A model generated the notes under the pieces. It was not told the origin of the DNA. It made no database searches and saw only the letters and a list, made by a program, of their open reading frames with translations. DNA of 64,000 nucleotides from Halothiobacillus sp. (lineage in GTDB: Bacteria; Pseudomonadota; Gammaproteobacteria; Halothiobacillales; Halothiobacillaceae). The DNA lies in assembly GCA_016278265.1 (NCBI GenBank), contig JADQCE010000002.1, positions 930,001 through 994,000 of the forward strand, written 5' to 3'. Below are positions 1 to 8,596 of this stretch, piece by piece; position 1 is the first letter of the stretch, and each line of letters starts with the position of its first letter. A program made the translations under genes and the position numbers.

Positions 1-2
1 AG

Positions 3-59
3 GGCCTGGGCGGAGGCTACGAGTCCCAGGACGGGCACGTCTGCGCGGAGTCGCTGTAA
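3..59 (+). CDS. C-terminal end of an unidentified protein (5' partial)
   Basis: The first 19 codons read open to a TAA stop at 57-59 and encode the tail GLGGGYESQDGHVCAESL. Seventeen of the 18 sense codons end in G or C, as in the confident genes of this window, so it looks like real coding sequence. A hairpin follows at 84-117 and the next gene converges from the other side. Eighteen residues are too few to name a family. Confidence 0.4.
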   Translation, partial: GLGGGYESQDGHVCAESL

Positions 60-83
60 GACGGCGCCGACAGGTTCCGAATA

Positions 84-117
84 CCACGACCCCGGAAGGT
101 CTTCGGGGTTTTCGTGG
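84..117. terminator. Hairpin between convergent genes, probable terminator
   Basis: An outer stem CCACGA/TCGTGG encloses an inner CCCC..CTTCGGGG stem followed by TTTT. It lies between the stop of the partial plus-strand gene and the stop of the minus-strand gene at 118, so it may serve both. The inner stem contains a bulge, so strength is uncertain. Confidence 0.45.
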
Positions 118-1632
118 CTACCCGTTGCCCTTGCCGTGTTTGCGGGCAATCTCGGCATCGAGGAGGGCGTCGATGTCGTCCAGGTCGAATTCCTGGTCCT
201 TGCCGTCGTCCTTGTCCTGTTCATCTTCCTTGGGGATCTCGACATCGTCGAGGTCGATCACGCCGTTCTCAGCCTCATCTTGCCGGTCCTCGCGCCTGTC
301 ATCCTGCTGGGCTTCGGTGGACTCGGACGATTCCGGCTCTGCGTCCGGACTCGCCGGCTCGACAGGCTCGTTGCTGTCGGCCTTCCCGTTCTCGCTGTCG
401 GCGGACGAGGGGGGCGTCTTTTCCTGATTGAGCTCGACGTCACTCGACGGCTGGGCGACTTCCTCGGCCTCGCCGGTCGCACCCGTCTCGTCGGCTAGCG
501 TGGCTTCGTCGTTCGAACCCTCGTCGGCGGTTTCGGTGTCGGTATTCCTGGGTTGGGCCTCGGCGGCCGACTCGATGAGTTGATCAAGATCGTCGGTATC
601 CGCTGAGACGTCGTCCTGTTCTCCCGCGGCTTCGACGGCTTGCTCCTTGGCTTCGGAAACAGCCTCGGCAGTGGTCTGTTCCGTGGGCTGATCAACGGCC
701 TCGGTGGGCGCGTCGGTGTCCACCCCGGCGGTCTCTGCCTCGGAAGGCGAGGCGACGGATGGTTGTTCCTCGCGCGCCTTCGATGTCGCTTCCATGGCGT
801 CGGTCTTTTCGTTCGAAACGCCCTCTGCGGCCATGGCGGCGGCCATTTCGTCCTCGGCGGAAAGGGTGGGCTCTTCCTGGCTGGGCTCTTCGGCAGTCGA
901 TCCCCGACCCTCGTCGGCCGTGCCGGTTGAGTCGTCTTCGGCGTCGGTCGCGGTGGTGGATGCGACCAGGGCCTCCGTGAACACCTCGTCGGCGCGGCTC
1001 TTGGCCGTTTCACAATCCGCGCCCGCATCCATCTCCTGGACCATGACGATGGCCTTGAGCACGGTGGCCACATGTGGCTCGTTGTTGTAATCGAATTTGC
1101 GTCCGTATTCACGAACCATGACGTTCACGGTCTCCAGGCTTTCGGCAAGTTGTTTGGCCTGCCGGTCACGTTGTTCGCGCAGTTCGTTGACGTTGTTTTC
1201 GAGTTCGTTGATCCGTGAGTTATCACCGACGTTCTGTTCCGCCTGGGCGCGGGCGAGGGTCAATAGTTGGTCCAGGTCGGCCTGCCGCACCTGCAGAAAA
1301 CGCCTCGCGACCGCTGCCAGTTCGTATCGCTTGGGCTCAAGCCAGGGTTCGACCATGGCCTCGACGGCATCGAGGCTGCGTTCGGCATAACTTTCGCGCT
1401 GCTCGTCGTTGACCGTGAGTTCGGGCCAAACGCGCTGGACTTGACGATCGAGCATCTCTTCGGAGGCACGCATGATTGGATCGCGATCATCCAGCAGGCG
1501 TTCGGCGGCGTCCGTATGCCGTCGCTGTCCCCTCCAGAGCATGATGGCGAGGAGCAGTGAGATCACGATGAATCCCGCCAGTAATTCGGTGGCGATGATG
1601 GCCCAGTCTGAACTCAGGAAGTAATCGAGCAT
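118..1632 (-). CDS. Hypothetical single-pass membrane protein with long acidic tail
   Basis: 504 residues; family not recognised. Residues about 11-33 form one hydrophobic segment followed by basic residues (WRGQRRH), so the rest is probably cytoplasmic. Residues about 50-220 are charged and probably helical, with a coiled-coil-like stretch near 140-170. From about 225 the protein is dominated by Glu, Asp, Ser, Thr and Ala and looks disordered, before a short conserved-looking end (FDLDDIDALLDAEIARKHGK). It lies 47 bp downstream of the VWA-domain gene on the same strand, so the two are probably co-transcribed. A membrane-anchored scaffold or partner of the VWA protein is possible, but this rests on position only. 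Confidence 0.75.
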   Translation of the reverse strand: MLDYFLSSDWAIIATELLAGFIVISLLLAIMLWRGQRRHTDAAERLLDDRDPIMRASEEMLDRQVQRVWPELTVNDEQRESYAERSLDAVEAMVEPWLEPKRYELAAVARRFLQVRQADLDQLLTLARAQAEQNVGDNSRINELENNVNELREQRDRQAKQLAESLETVNVMVREYGRKFDYNNEPHVATVLKAIVMVQEMDAGADCETAKSRADEVFTEALVASTTATDAEDDSTGTADEGRGSTAEEPSQEEPTLSAEDEMAAAMAAEGVSNEKTDAMEATSKAREEQPSVASPSEAETAGVDTDAPTEAVDQPTEQTTAEAVSEAKEQAVEAAGEQDDVSADTDDLDQLIESAAEAQPRNTDTETADEGSNDEATLADETGATGEAEEVAQPSSDVELNQEKTPPSSADSENGKADSNEPVEPASPDAEPESSESTEAQQDDRREDRQDEAENGVIDLDDVEIPKEDEQDKDDGKDQEFDLDDIDALLDAEIARKHGKGNG

Positions 1633-1679
1633 GTGTCCGTGTTCCGTGATGTGGCGATTGTGCGTGATGGTCGGCGGGT

Positions 1680-3497
1680 TCAGTTCCGCGCGGCCTCAAT
1701 CAATTGGCGACGTTGGCGGCGGGAAACCAGTCGCCAGATCCAGCCCAGCAGGGCGAGGAGCATCAGCCCACCGAGGCCGATGAGTGCCGCGATGAGCGGG
1801 TTGCCTTCCCGGTCGGTGTCCGAGACCTCGTTGGGCGCGTCGTCGGCGGGTTCGTCGGCCGGCGCCTCGGTGGGTGGCGCCGGCGCCGGGATGGGTTGAT
1901 CGAGTGGCAGGCTCACCTCGCGCCCGTCGTCGGTCTCACCGCTGATTGTCCCGGTAACCCGGCAGTCGCTGTTATCGGTGTGGGGCAGCTCAATGCGGTT
2001 GGTCGCCTCCAACAGTACGGCCTCGATGTCGGTTGACTGTCCCGTTTGGCAATCGATCTGTGCGACGAGTCGCGAAGCGCTAGGATCGAGTAGGGCCACG
2101 TCTTGTTCGATAATCAGGTAGGCGGGGGGACCCGCTGACCCGTCGTTATTACCGGCGTCGCTGGCTTGGTTGTCTCCGCGGGCCGCCAGGTGAGGGCGGA
2201 CAACGCGGGCGGCCAAGGGTGGGTTACGGGCCAGCGCGACCTTCCTGCGTATCACCCGTTCAAAGGTTGGGCCGCTGGCGCGGCCTTCCAGGGTGTAGAT
2301 ACCCGAGTCGCCTTCGAGCCGCAATTGGAAATCGTACCGGCTGTCGCCGCCGAGCACGTCGGGGTTGGCCCCGATGTCGTTGAGCTCAAGCGACTCGATC
2401 ACCGTTTCCTGAGGGTCGTTGACGTCGATGTGTGCCTCGAGGTCCTTGGTCAGACGACGTTCCACGATCGGTTCGCCACGGTTGGTCAGTAGCAGCCCGC
2501 CCTCAATGGCCTCGCCGGGGAAGACCCGGCTAGGCAGTCCGGGCATGGCCAGCTTGAGGTCGGTGATCACCAGGGCGCGGTTGTCGGGGTCCTCGGCGGC
2601 AAGGATGCGCCAACTGCCGGACGGCGGGTTGCTGATCGTGATCAGATCGCGGCCGGCACTGTCATCCCAGCGCCAGTCGGCGAGTGCGCTCGCGGTCTCC
2701 ACGTCGATTTCCCCGCCGTCCGGGATCTGGATGCGGGTGGGCTCGGCGTCGGTTTCCCGGAAGACGACCAGTGTCAGTTCGCTGATGCTTTCATCGACGC
2801 GAAAGCGATTATCCACCAGTGGCACCCCGGTGCGGGGGGCGGTCGCCTCGAACAGCGCGAGGAACACGCGCTGCAAGTCCTCATTGCTGCGGGCGCTCAG
2901 CGCAAGCCCGCCAGTACGCTCGGCGATTTCCGTCAGAATCGACTCGTCGGCGGCCTCGGAAAGCGCCACGGTATGCACCTGTACCTCCGCCTCGATCAGT
3001 GCTGGGATGACCACGTCGCGCAGCCGGGTTGTGGCCCGCTCGTTGACCGCTTCGTCAGGCGAGATGTCCACCTTGCCGTCGGACAACAGGATGATGTTGC
3101 GCGAGGTATCGGCGGACCAGTCACGGTTGGCGGCTTCGAGCGCCGCGGGGATGTCGGTAAACGGCTCGTCCGATCGTATTTGTGCAGCCGCGGCGCGCAT
3201 CGCCCTCTTGGTTTCCGGGGTGGCGAGTGAGGCGGGAAGAACCTCGCTTATGCGATTGCCGAACAGGTCGAGTCGGACGCGGCTTTCCTCGGGCACCAAG
3301 TCCCCGAGCAGACGCAGGGCCGGTTCGCGCAGGTTCTCCGGGTCGGTGTTCTTCATGCTGCCGGATACGTCGATCAGCACGTGGAGTTCAGGCTCGGACG
3401 CGGCGTGAGCCGGGTGGGCCAACAGCGTGGCAGCGAGCAAAAGCGTCGCGAAAGCCCCGACAAGTCGACGCGATGGCCGCGACGTCCGAACCATCAT
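1680..3497 (-). CDS. VWA-domain protein, secreted and C-terminally membrane-anchored
   Basis: From the ATG at 3497 the protein has 605 residues. Residues about 1-32 form a signal peptide ending AHA. A von Willebrand factor A domain follows, with the metal-ion-dependent adhesion site DVSGS at about 43-47 and further MIDAS-like residues (FTDIP, LLSDGK), so metal-dependent ligand binding is likely. The middle is beta-rich and resembles extracellular domains. Residues about 570-590 are a transmembrane helix followed by an Arg-rich cytoplasmic end. The frame stays open upstream to 3638, but only the 3497 or 3494 ATG places the signal peptide at the N terminus; the Shine-Dalgarno is weak. It diverges from ettA. 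The ligand is unknown. Confidence 0.8.
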   Translation of the reverse strand: MMVRTSRPSRRLVGAFATLLLAATLLAHPAHAASEPELHVLIDVSGSMKNTDPENLREPALRLLGDLVPEESRVRLDLFGNRISEVLPASLATPETKRAMRAAAAQIRSDEPFTDIPAALEAANRDWSADTSRNIILLSDGKVDISPDEAVNERATTRLRDVVIPALIEAEVQVHTVALSEAADESILTEIAERTGGLALSARSNEDLQRVFLALFEATAPRTGVPLVDNRFRVDESISELTLVVFRETDAEPTRIQIPDGGEIDVETASALADWRWDDSAGRDLITISNPPSGSWRILAAEDPDNRALVITDLKLAMPGLPSRVFPGEAIEGGLLLTNRGEPIVERRLTKDLEAHIDVNDPQETVIESLELNDIGANPDVLGGDSRYDFQLRLEGDSGIYTLEGRASGPTFERVIRRKVALARNPPLAARVVRPHLAARGDNQASDAGNNDGSAGPPAYLIIEQDVALLDPSASRLVAQIDCQTGQSTDIEAVLLEATNRIELPHTDNSDCRVTGTISGETDDGREVSLPLDQPIPAPAPPTEAPADEPADDAPNEVSDTDREGNPLIAALIGLGGLMLLALLGWIWRLVSRRQRRQLIEAARN

Positions 3498-3651
3498 CAA
3501 AACCAACGTGTGCGGCCAGGTATCAAAAGTTGTCAGGTGGGGGGCATCAAGTCGCGGCACAGTGCTGGTATCCTTGTGATCAAACGCGGTCACTATCTTG
3601 CGGGATAGTGCCGCTTCATTTCGTTTGCAACAACACAAAGTCTCGAAATCT

Positions 3652-5319
3652 ATGGCTCAGTACATCTTTACCATGAACGGCGTCGGCAAGGTCGTCCCGC
3701 CGAAAAAGCACATCCTCAAGGACATCAATCTCAACTTCTTCCCCGGCGCCAAAATTGGCGTGCTCGGTTACAACGGTGCCGGCAAGTCGACCCTGCTGCG
3801 CATCATGGCCGGTGTCGATACCGACATCATCGGCGAGGCGCGCCCGCAGCCGGGTACCAAGATCGGCTATCTCAAGCAGGAACCCGATCTCGACGGGGAA
3901 AAGGACGTGCGCGGCAACGTCATGGATGGTGTCGGCGAGATGGCCGAATTACTTGAGCGTTTCAACGCTGTTTCCGAGCAATTTGCCGACCCGGATGCCG
4001 ATTTCGAGGCGTTGATGGAGGAACAGGGCAAGTTGCAGGACCAGATCGAGGCCGGTGGCGGCTGGGATCTCGACCGCAAACTCGAGGTGGCCGCGGACGC
4101 GCTGCGCCTGCCGCCTTGGGATGCCGACGTGAACCTGCTGTCCGGGGGTGAGCGCCGCCGGGTGGCACTGTGCCGCCTGCTGCTGTCGAGCCCCGACATG
4201 CTGATCCTCGACGAGCCGACCAACCACCTGGACGCCGAATCGGTCGCCTGGCTGGAGCGCTTCCTGCAGGAATTCTCCGGCACCGTGGTCGCGGTCACTC
4301 ACGATCGCTACTTCCTCGACAATGTCGCGGGCTGGATCCTGGAACTCGATCGAGGCCAAGGCATTCCGTTCGAAGGCAACTACTCCCAATGGCTGGAGAC
4401 CAAGGAAAAGCGTCTCGAGCAGGAAGAGAAGACCGAGTCCGCTCACCAGAAGGCCATGAAACAGGAGCTCGAGTGGGTGCGTCAGAACCCGAAGGGGCGC
4501 CAGGCGAAATCCAAGGCGCGCATGAAGCGCTTCGAGGAGCTGCAGTCCGAGGAGTACCAGAAGCGCTCGGAGACCAACGAGATCTATATCCCGCCCGGCC
4601 CGCGCCTGGGTGACAAGGTGATCGAGGTCGAGGGGCTGACCAAGGCGTTCGGCGACCGCGAGCTTTACCAGGGGCTGGACTTCTCCGTGCCCAAGGGCGC
4701 GATCGTCGGCATCATCGGCCCGAACGGCGTGGGCAAGTCGACGCTGTTCCGCATGCTGATCGGCGAAGAGAAGCCGGACGGCGGCACGATCGAGATCGGC
4801 GAGAGCGTCGAGTTGGCCTATGTCTCCCAGTCCCGCGAGGACATGGAGGACACCAAGACCGTCTGGGAGGAAATCTCGGATGGCTACGATCACATCACGG
4901 TGGGCAAGTTCGAGATGCCTTCGCGCGCCTACCTGGGGCGCTTCAACTTCAAGGGTCAGGACCAGCAGAAGTTCATGAAGGATCTCTCGGGCGGTGAGCG
5001 CAACCGGGTGCATCTGGCCAAGTTGCTCAAGGCTGGCGGCAATGTGCTGCTGCTCGACGAGCCGACCAACGATCTCGACATCGAAACGCTGCGTGCGTTG
5101 GAAACCGCGCTGCTGGACTTCCCGGGCTCGGCGCTGGTCATCTCGCACGATCGTTGGTTCCTCGACCGTATCGCCACGCACATCCTCGCCTTCGAGGACG
5201 ATGGTTCCGTGACGTTCTTCGAAGGGAACTTCCAGGAATACGAGGCCGATCGGCACAAGCGCCTCGGTGATGCGGCCGACCAGCCCAAGCGTGTGAAGCA
5301 CACCCGTCTGGCAGACTGA
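3652..5319 (+). CDS. ettA: Energy-dependent translational throttle protein EttA (ABC-F ATPase)
   Basis: 555 residues, the usual EttA length. It carries two ABC ATPase cassettes: Walker [10 protein letters not shown] and GPNGVGKST, signatures LSGGERRRV and LSGGERNRV, and Walker B ending LDEPTNHLD and LDEPTNDLD. The charged linker between the cassettes (about residues 240-320) corresponds to the element that touches the P-site tRNA in the ABC-F family. There are no membrane segments. EttA binds the ribosomal E site and couples the ADP/ATP ratio to translation initiation. The start is the ATG of MAQYIF, matching the family N terminus; an upstream in-frame ATG at 3598 is not needed. Confidence 0.97.
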   Translation: MAQYIFTMNGVGKVVPPKKHILKDINLNFFPGAKIGVLGYNGAGKSTLLRIMAGVDTDIIGEARPQPGTKIGYLKQEPDLDGEKDVRGNVMDGVGEMAELLERFNAVSEQFADPDADFEALMEEQGKLQDQIEAGGGWDLDRKLEVAADALRLPPWDADVNLLSGGERRRVALCRLLLSSPDMLILDEPTNHLDAESVAWLERFLQEFSGTVVAVTHDRYFLDNVAGWILELDRGQGIPFEGNYSQWLETKEKRLEQEEKTESAHQKAMKQELEWVRQNPKGRQAKSKARMKRFEELQSEEYQKRSETNEIYIPPGPRLGDKVIEVEGLTKAFGDRELYQGLDFSVPKGAIVGIIGPNGVGKSTLFRMLIGEEKPDGGTIEIGESVELAYVSQSREDMEDTKTVWEEISDGYDHITVGKFEMPSRAYLGRFNFKGQDQQKFMKDLSGGERNRVHLAKLLKAGGNVLLLDEPTNDLDIETLRALETALLDFPGSALVISHDRWFLDRIATHILAFEDDGSVTFFEGNFQEYEADRHKRLGDAADQPKRVKHTRLAD

Positions 5320-5375
5320 TCGAGATCGCCGGGCGCCCTTGAGGGGTGTGCGGCGCTTTTCAGGGAGAGGAAAAC

Positions 5376-6185
5376 GTGGCCAATCCGGCACTTGAACAGG
5401 CGATCATCAACAAGATCCGCGACAAGGGGATCTCCTTGCCCGTGCTGCCCGACGTGGCCTTGCGGGCCCGGCGGATCATCGATGATCCCAACAGTTCGGC
5501 GAGTGACCTGGTCGAGGTGATCTCGCAGGACCCGGCGATCGCTGCCCGACTGATCCAGGTGGCAAACAGCCCGCTGTATCGCGGGGCGCAGCACATCGAC
5601 AACCTCAACCAGATCGTCTCGCGGTTGGGGATGCGCACGGTCAGCCAGTTGATCGTCTCGCTGTCGGCCAAGCAGCTGTTCACTGCCAAGACCCCGATGA
5701 TCAAGCGCATCATGCGAGATCACTGGGCATTTTCTACTCAGGTGGCGGCCCTGGCGAACCACATTGCCCGGCGGCACACGAAGCTCGACGCCGATCAGGC
5801 CCTACTGGCTGGCTTGTTGCATAGTGTCGGCGGCATCCCGGTGATCGTGGTGGCCGAGGACATCCCCAAGTTGCAGGATGCGCCGGCCGTGCTCAACGAA
5901 CTGGTCGAGAGTCTGCAGTCACGGCTGGGTGGCAATATCGTCAAGGCTTGGGATTTTCCCGACATGTTCGCCGAGGTGATCGAGCACTGTGGTGATCTGG
6001 GCTATCAACACGACGGTGATCCGAACTACAGTGATGTGGTGATCTGTGCCATTGCCCAGGCACACGGCATCAGTCGGACATCGGACGATCGTCCGATCAT
6101 GGCGGCCGAGAAACTGGGCGTGGACCTTGAGTCCAGCATGATCGATGACGAGCTTGACGAGGCCATCCGCGCGTTAGGTGGATGA
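5376..6185 (+). CDS. HDOD-domain signalling protein
   Basis: 269 residues from a GTG start at 5376, preceded by a good ribosome-binding site (GGGAGAGG, 5363-5370). An HDOD domain spans about residues 15-215, recognisable from LPVLPDVALRARRII, then ISQDPAIAARLIQVANSPLY, then LAGLLHSVGGIPV. HDOD proteins resemble HD hydrolases without a full catalytic set and act in signalling and stress responses. No second output domain is present. It lies 56 bp after ettA on the same strand and is closed by a strong terminator, so it may share the ettA transcript. The partner is unknown. Confidence 0.85.
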   Translation: MANPALEQAIINKIRDKGISLPVLPDVALRARRIIDDPNSSASDLVEVISQDPAIAARLIQVANSPLYRGAQHIDNLNQIVSRLGMRTVSQLIVSLSAKQLFTAKTPMIKRIMRDHWAFSTQVAALANHIARRHTKLDADQALLAGLLHSVGGIPVIVVAEDIPKLQDAPAVLNELVESLQSRLGGNIVKAWDFPDMFAEVIEHCGDLGYQHDGDPNYSDVVICAIAQAHGISRTSDDRPIMAAEKLGVDLESSMIDDELDEAIRALGG

Positions 6186-6210
6186 CAAGTAAAAGGGAAC
6201 CGATACCGCC

Positions 6211-6245
6211 AACCCCGGTCTTCGTGAAGGCCGGGGTTTTCTTTT
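6211..6245 (+). terminator. Rho-independent terminator after the HDOD gene
   Basis: Inverted repeat AACCCCGG..CCGGGGTT with an inner CTTC/GAAG pairing, followed by TTTTCTTTT. It lies 25 bp after the HDOD stop codon and before the M48 gene. Confidence 0.85.
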
Positions 6246-6273
6246 CCGGTCGGTTTTACAGAGGGTAGTTGCG

Positions 6274-7056
6274 ATGCGTTTGCCGTTTACCATTTCTTTG
6301 CTGGGCCTGACGCTCGTGATTGCCGGTTGCGCGACGCATCCAGTCACGGGACGCAGCCAGCTGATGATCATGCCCGAGGATCAGGCCAATCAGATGGCCT
6401 ACCAGGCCTATTCCCAGATGGCCAGAGAGAAGCCGACGCTGTCGGCGTCCGACCCGGCCAGTCAGCGGGTGCAACGCATCACGCAGCGCATCGTTCCGCA
6501 GGCGATTCGTGTCTACCCGCAGGCGGCGGGGTGGCAGTGGCAAAGTCTCGTGTTCCGCGATGACAGCATCAACGCCTTTGCGATGGCCGGCGGCAAGGTC
6601 GGTGTCAACACCGGCATGCTCAACAAGCTGCGGCCCACCGATGACGAGTTGGCGCAGGTAATCGCCCACGAAATTGCCCACGCGCTGTCGGGCCACACGC
6701 GCGAGAAGATGTCGATGGCGATGACCCAGCAGATGGGGTTGTCGGTGGCCTCGGCCTTGGGTGGATTGGATAGTCAGACGGCAGCGATGGCACAGCAGGT
6801 TGCCACCGTGGCCATCGATCTGCCGTTTAGTCGGCGAATGGAACTCGAGGCCGACGAGGTCGGGTTGTTGCTGGCCGCCCGGGCCGGTTACGACCCGCAC
6901 GCGGCCGTCAGCCTGTGGCGCAAGATGCAGGCAAACGGCGGTGGTGGCGGCCCGGAGTGGCTGAGCACCCACCCGGACAGCGGCAATCGCATCCAGGCGC
7001 TTGAGCGTGCCATACCGCGCGTGATGCCCGAGTATCGACGGGCGACCGGGCGCTAG
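6274..7056 (+). CDS. M48-family metalloprotease, lipoprotein
   Basis: 260 residues. A lipoprotein signal peptide ends in the lipobox IAGC, giving a lipidated Cys19. The zinc protease motif HEIAH is at 132-136, and ELEADE at about 190-195 supplies the third metal ligand typical of M48 enzymes. The protein lacks the membrane helices of HtpX and has no TPR domain, so it resembles the small LoiP/YcaL-type periplasmic quality-control proteases rather than BepA. It is a single gene between a terminator and the convergent imuA. Substrates are inferred to be misfolded envelope proteins. Confidence 0.92.
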   Translation: MRLPFTISLLGLTLVIAGCATHPVTGRSQLMIMPEDQANQMAYQAYSQMAREKPTLSASDPASQRVQRITQRIVPQAIRVYPQAAGWQWQSLVFRDDSINAFAMAGGKVGVNTGMLNKLRPTDDELAQVIAHEIAHALSGHTREKMSMAMTQQMGLSVASALGGLDSQTAAMAQQVATVAIDLPFSRRMELEADEVGLLLAARAGYDPHAAVSLWRKMQANGGGGGPEWLSTHPDSGNRIQALERAIPRVMPEYRRATGR

Positions 7057-7072
7057 CGCGAGCCGACCAGTT

Positions 7073-7852
7073 TCAAGGGGTGGCGTCTATTGTGCCGGGA
7101 AGTGTCGATTCGACGCCCCCGGCATCCAGTTCGAGGTGCACCTCGCGGGGGTGAAACGGTTTGAGCCGTCGCACGCTCAAGCCTTGAGCACGCCGATGCA
7201 CGACCAGTTGCACCCAGGCCGGGCTTGAGGGGGCGGTCGGGGTTCCTGCTGCCATCTCGGCGCCGAGCGGGTAGGGCGTGACCAGGCATCCGCCGCCCGT
7301 TTCGGCGGCCAGCTTGAGCCGTCGGCGCAGGGCGAATCCCAGCGGGGGTAGCCAAGCGACGACCAGCGGGTAGACACCGGACTGGAGAACTTCCTCGGTC
7401 GCCCAACCCAGTTCACGCAGGTTGTGCGGCTGGATGACGAGCAGGTTGTCGAGTCGCACCCCTTCCCGCTGCCAGCGCTCGGCACAGGGAAGCGCCGGGG
7501 GGTTGATCAGCGCCACGCGTTCCGTCCGGGTTTGTCGATGCAGCCAGGGCATCAGCAGGGCCGTGGTGCCATGGCCCAGTGACGACTGGAACCAGTCCTG
7601 ATGCGGTTTTAGTGGTGTCGTGTCGAGTCGCTCACAGGGGCGACGCCAGATCCTGCTGGTGGCTTGACCGGCGTAAAGCTCCACCAACCCCTCGCTTGGC
7701 CAGCCACCGCCCAGCAATTCATCGAGTGCCGACCAGCCACTGGGGCAGGGCGCGGCGCTCGACTCGGGCGGGCGGGTCTGCCGGCCACGCCAGATGTCGT
7801 GACGGGCCAACAACTCGGCGACGTCGTTCCCCCCAATCGCGTGTGCTCCCAT
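7073..7852 (-). CDS. imuA: Translesion-synthesis accessory protein ImuA (SulA/RecA-like)
   Basis: 259 residues. It shows the ImuA layout: an N-terminal stretch leading to a RecA-like core beginning CPSGWSALDELLGGGWP, then VALINPPALPCAERW and LLVIQPHNLRELGWATEEVL, then LPPLGFALRRRLKLAAETGG. In characterised systems ImuA helps assemble the mutasome with ImuB and an error-prone polymerase (DnaE2), and connects with RecA. It lies 46 bp downstream of lexA on the same strand, so it is probably under the same SOS control. It is fairly divergent; the assignment rests on the overall pattern and its neighbours lexA and imuB. Confidence 0.8.
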   Translation of the reverse strand: MGAHAIGGNDVAELLARHDIWRGRQTRPPESSAAPCPSGWSALDELLGGGWPSEGLVELYAGQATSRIWRRPCERLDTTPLKPHQDWFQSSLGHGTTALLMPWLHRQTRTERVALINPPALPCAERWQREGVRLDNLLVIQPHNLRELGWATEEVLQSGVYPLVVAWLPPLGFALRRRLKLAAETGGGCLVTPYPLGAEMAAGTPTAPSSPAWVQLVVHRRAQGLSVRRLKPFHPREVHLELDAGGVESTLPGTIDATP

Positions 7853-7898
7853 GATGTGCCAATCCCCCCGGTACGAGTTGCCTCATGACGTGTGACCG

Positions 7899-8522
7899 TC
7901 AGTCGAATGTCCGCAACACGCCGACCACACGGCCCTCGACGATCAACTCCTCGCGTCGCAGGTCGACCTCGATCGGCGTCATCTCGGTGTTCTCCGGGAT
8001 CAACCAGACCTTTGCTCCGCGACGTCGATAGCGCTTGACGGTGACCTCGTCGGCCAGGCGGGCCACCACGATCTGGCCGTTGCTGACGTCCTCGGTGCGA
8101 TGCACCGCGAGCAGGTCGCCATCCATGATCCCCGCATCGCGCATGCTCATGCCGCGTACGCGCAGCAGGTAATCGGCACGAGGGCGAAACAGGGCCGGGT
8201 TGACCGGCACCTGGGATTCGACGTGTTCGGCCGCCAGGATCGGGCTGCCCGCAGCGATCCGGCCGATCACGGCCAACTCGTCGCGGTGGGAGTCGTCGGG
8301 CAGGCGAATGCCCCTTGAGCGCCCCCCCAGCAGTTCGATGGCTCCTTTTTTCGCCAGCGCCTTGAGGTGGCTTTCCGCGGCATTGGGCGAGCGGAAACCG
8401 AGGGCGGCGTTGATCTCCGCCCGGGTCGGCGGCATGCCGGTTTCGTGAATGGTGTCGCGGATGAACGCCAGGATCTCGGCCTGGCGTGGCGTGAGCGGGC
8501 GTTGGGTCGGGGAATCGGTCAT
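7899..8522 (-). CDS. lexA: LexA repressor, SOS response
   Basis: 207 residues from the ATG at 8522 (a GTG two codons upstream is also possible). The N-terminal winged helix contains [15 protein letters not shown]. The autocleavage site is Ala91-Gly92 (RIAAGSP), with the catalytic dyad Ser126 (RGMSMRD) and Lys163 (EVTVKRY). This is a canonical gammaproteobacterial LexA. RecA-stimulated self-cleavage derepresses SOS genes. A CTG-N10-CAG operator at 8559-8574 lies just upstream and faces the divergent imuB, so LexA probably represses itself, imuA and imuB from one site. Confidence 0.97.
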   Translation of the reverse strand: MTDSPTQRPLTPRQAEILAFIRDTIHETGMPPTRAEINAALGFRSPNAAESHLKALAKKGAIELLGGRSRGIRLPDDSHRDELAVIGRIAAGSPILAAEHVESQVPVNPALFRPRADYLLRVRGMSMRDAGIMDGDLLAVHRTEDVSNGQIVVARLADEVTVKRYRRRGAKVWLIPENTEMTPIEVDLRREELIVEGRVVGVLRTFD

Positions 8523-8556
8523 GAGCACGGGTATGGTGGATGCGGATGGGAAAGTA

Positions 8557-8576
8557 TACTGTAAAAAATACCAGTA
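8557..8576. promoter_or_regulatory. LexA box shared by lexA-imuA and imuB
   Basis: TACTG-N10-CAGTA, matching the E. coli-type LexA operator (CTG-N10-CAG at 8559-8574) with an AT-rich core. It sits between the divergent starts of lexA (8522) and imuB (8597). TATACT elements overlapping its left edge on both strands could serve as -10 boxes. Confidence 0.88.
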
Positions 8577-8596
8577 TCTATGCCCCGGAGTCCGTC

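Noticed and set aside
3949-5391. A 480-codon open frame opposite ettA
   Set aside because: Antisense to a full EttA with both ATPase cassettes; no recognisable domain.
8540-8596. An upstream ATG start for imuB at 8540
   Set aside because: It would put the LexA box inside the coding region; the ATG at 8597 gives the family-like N terminus.
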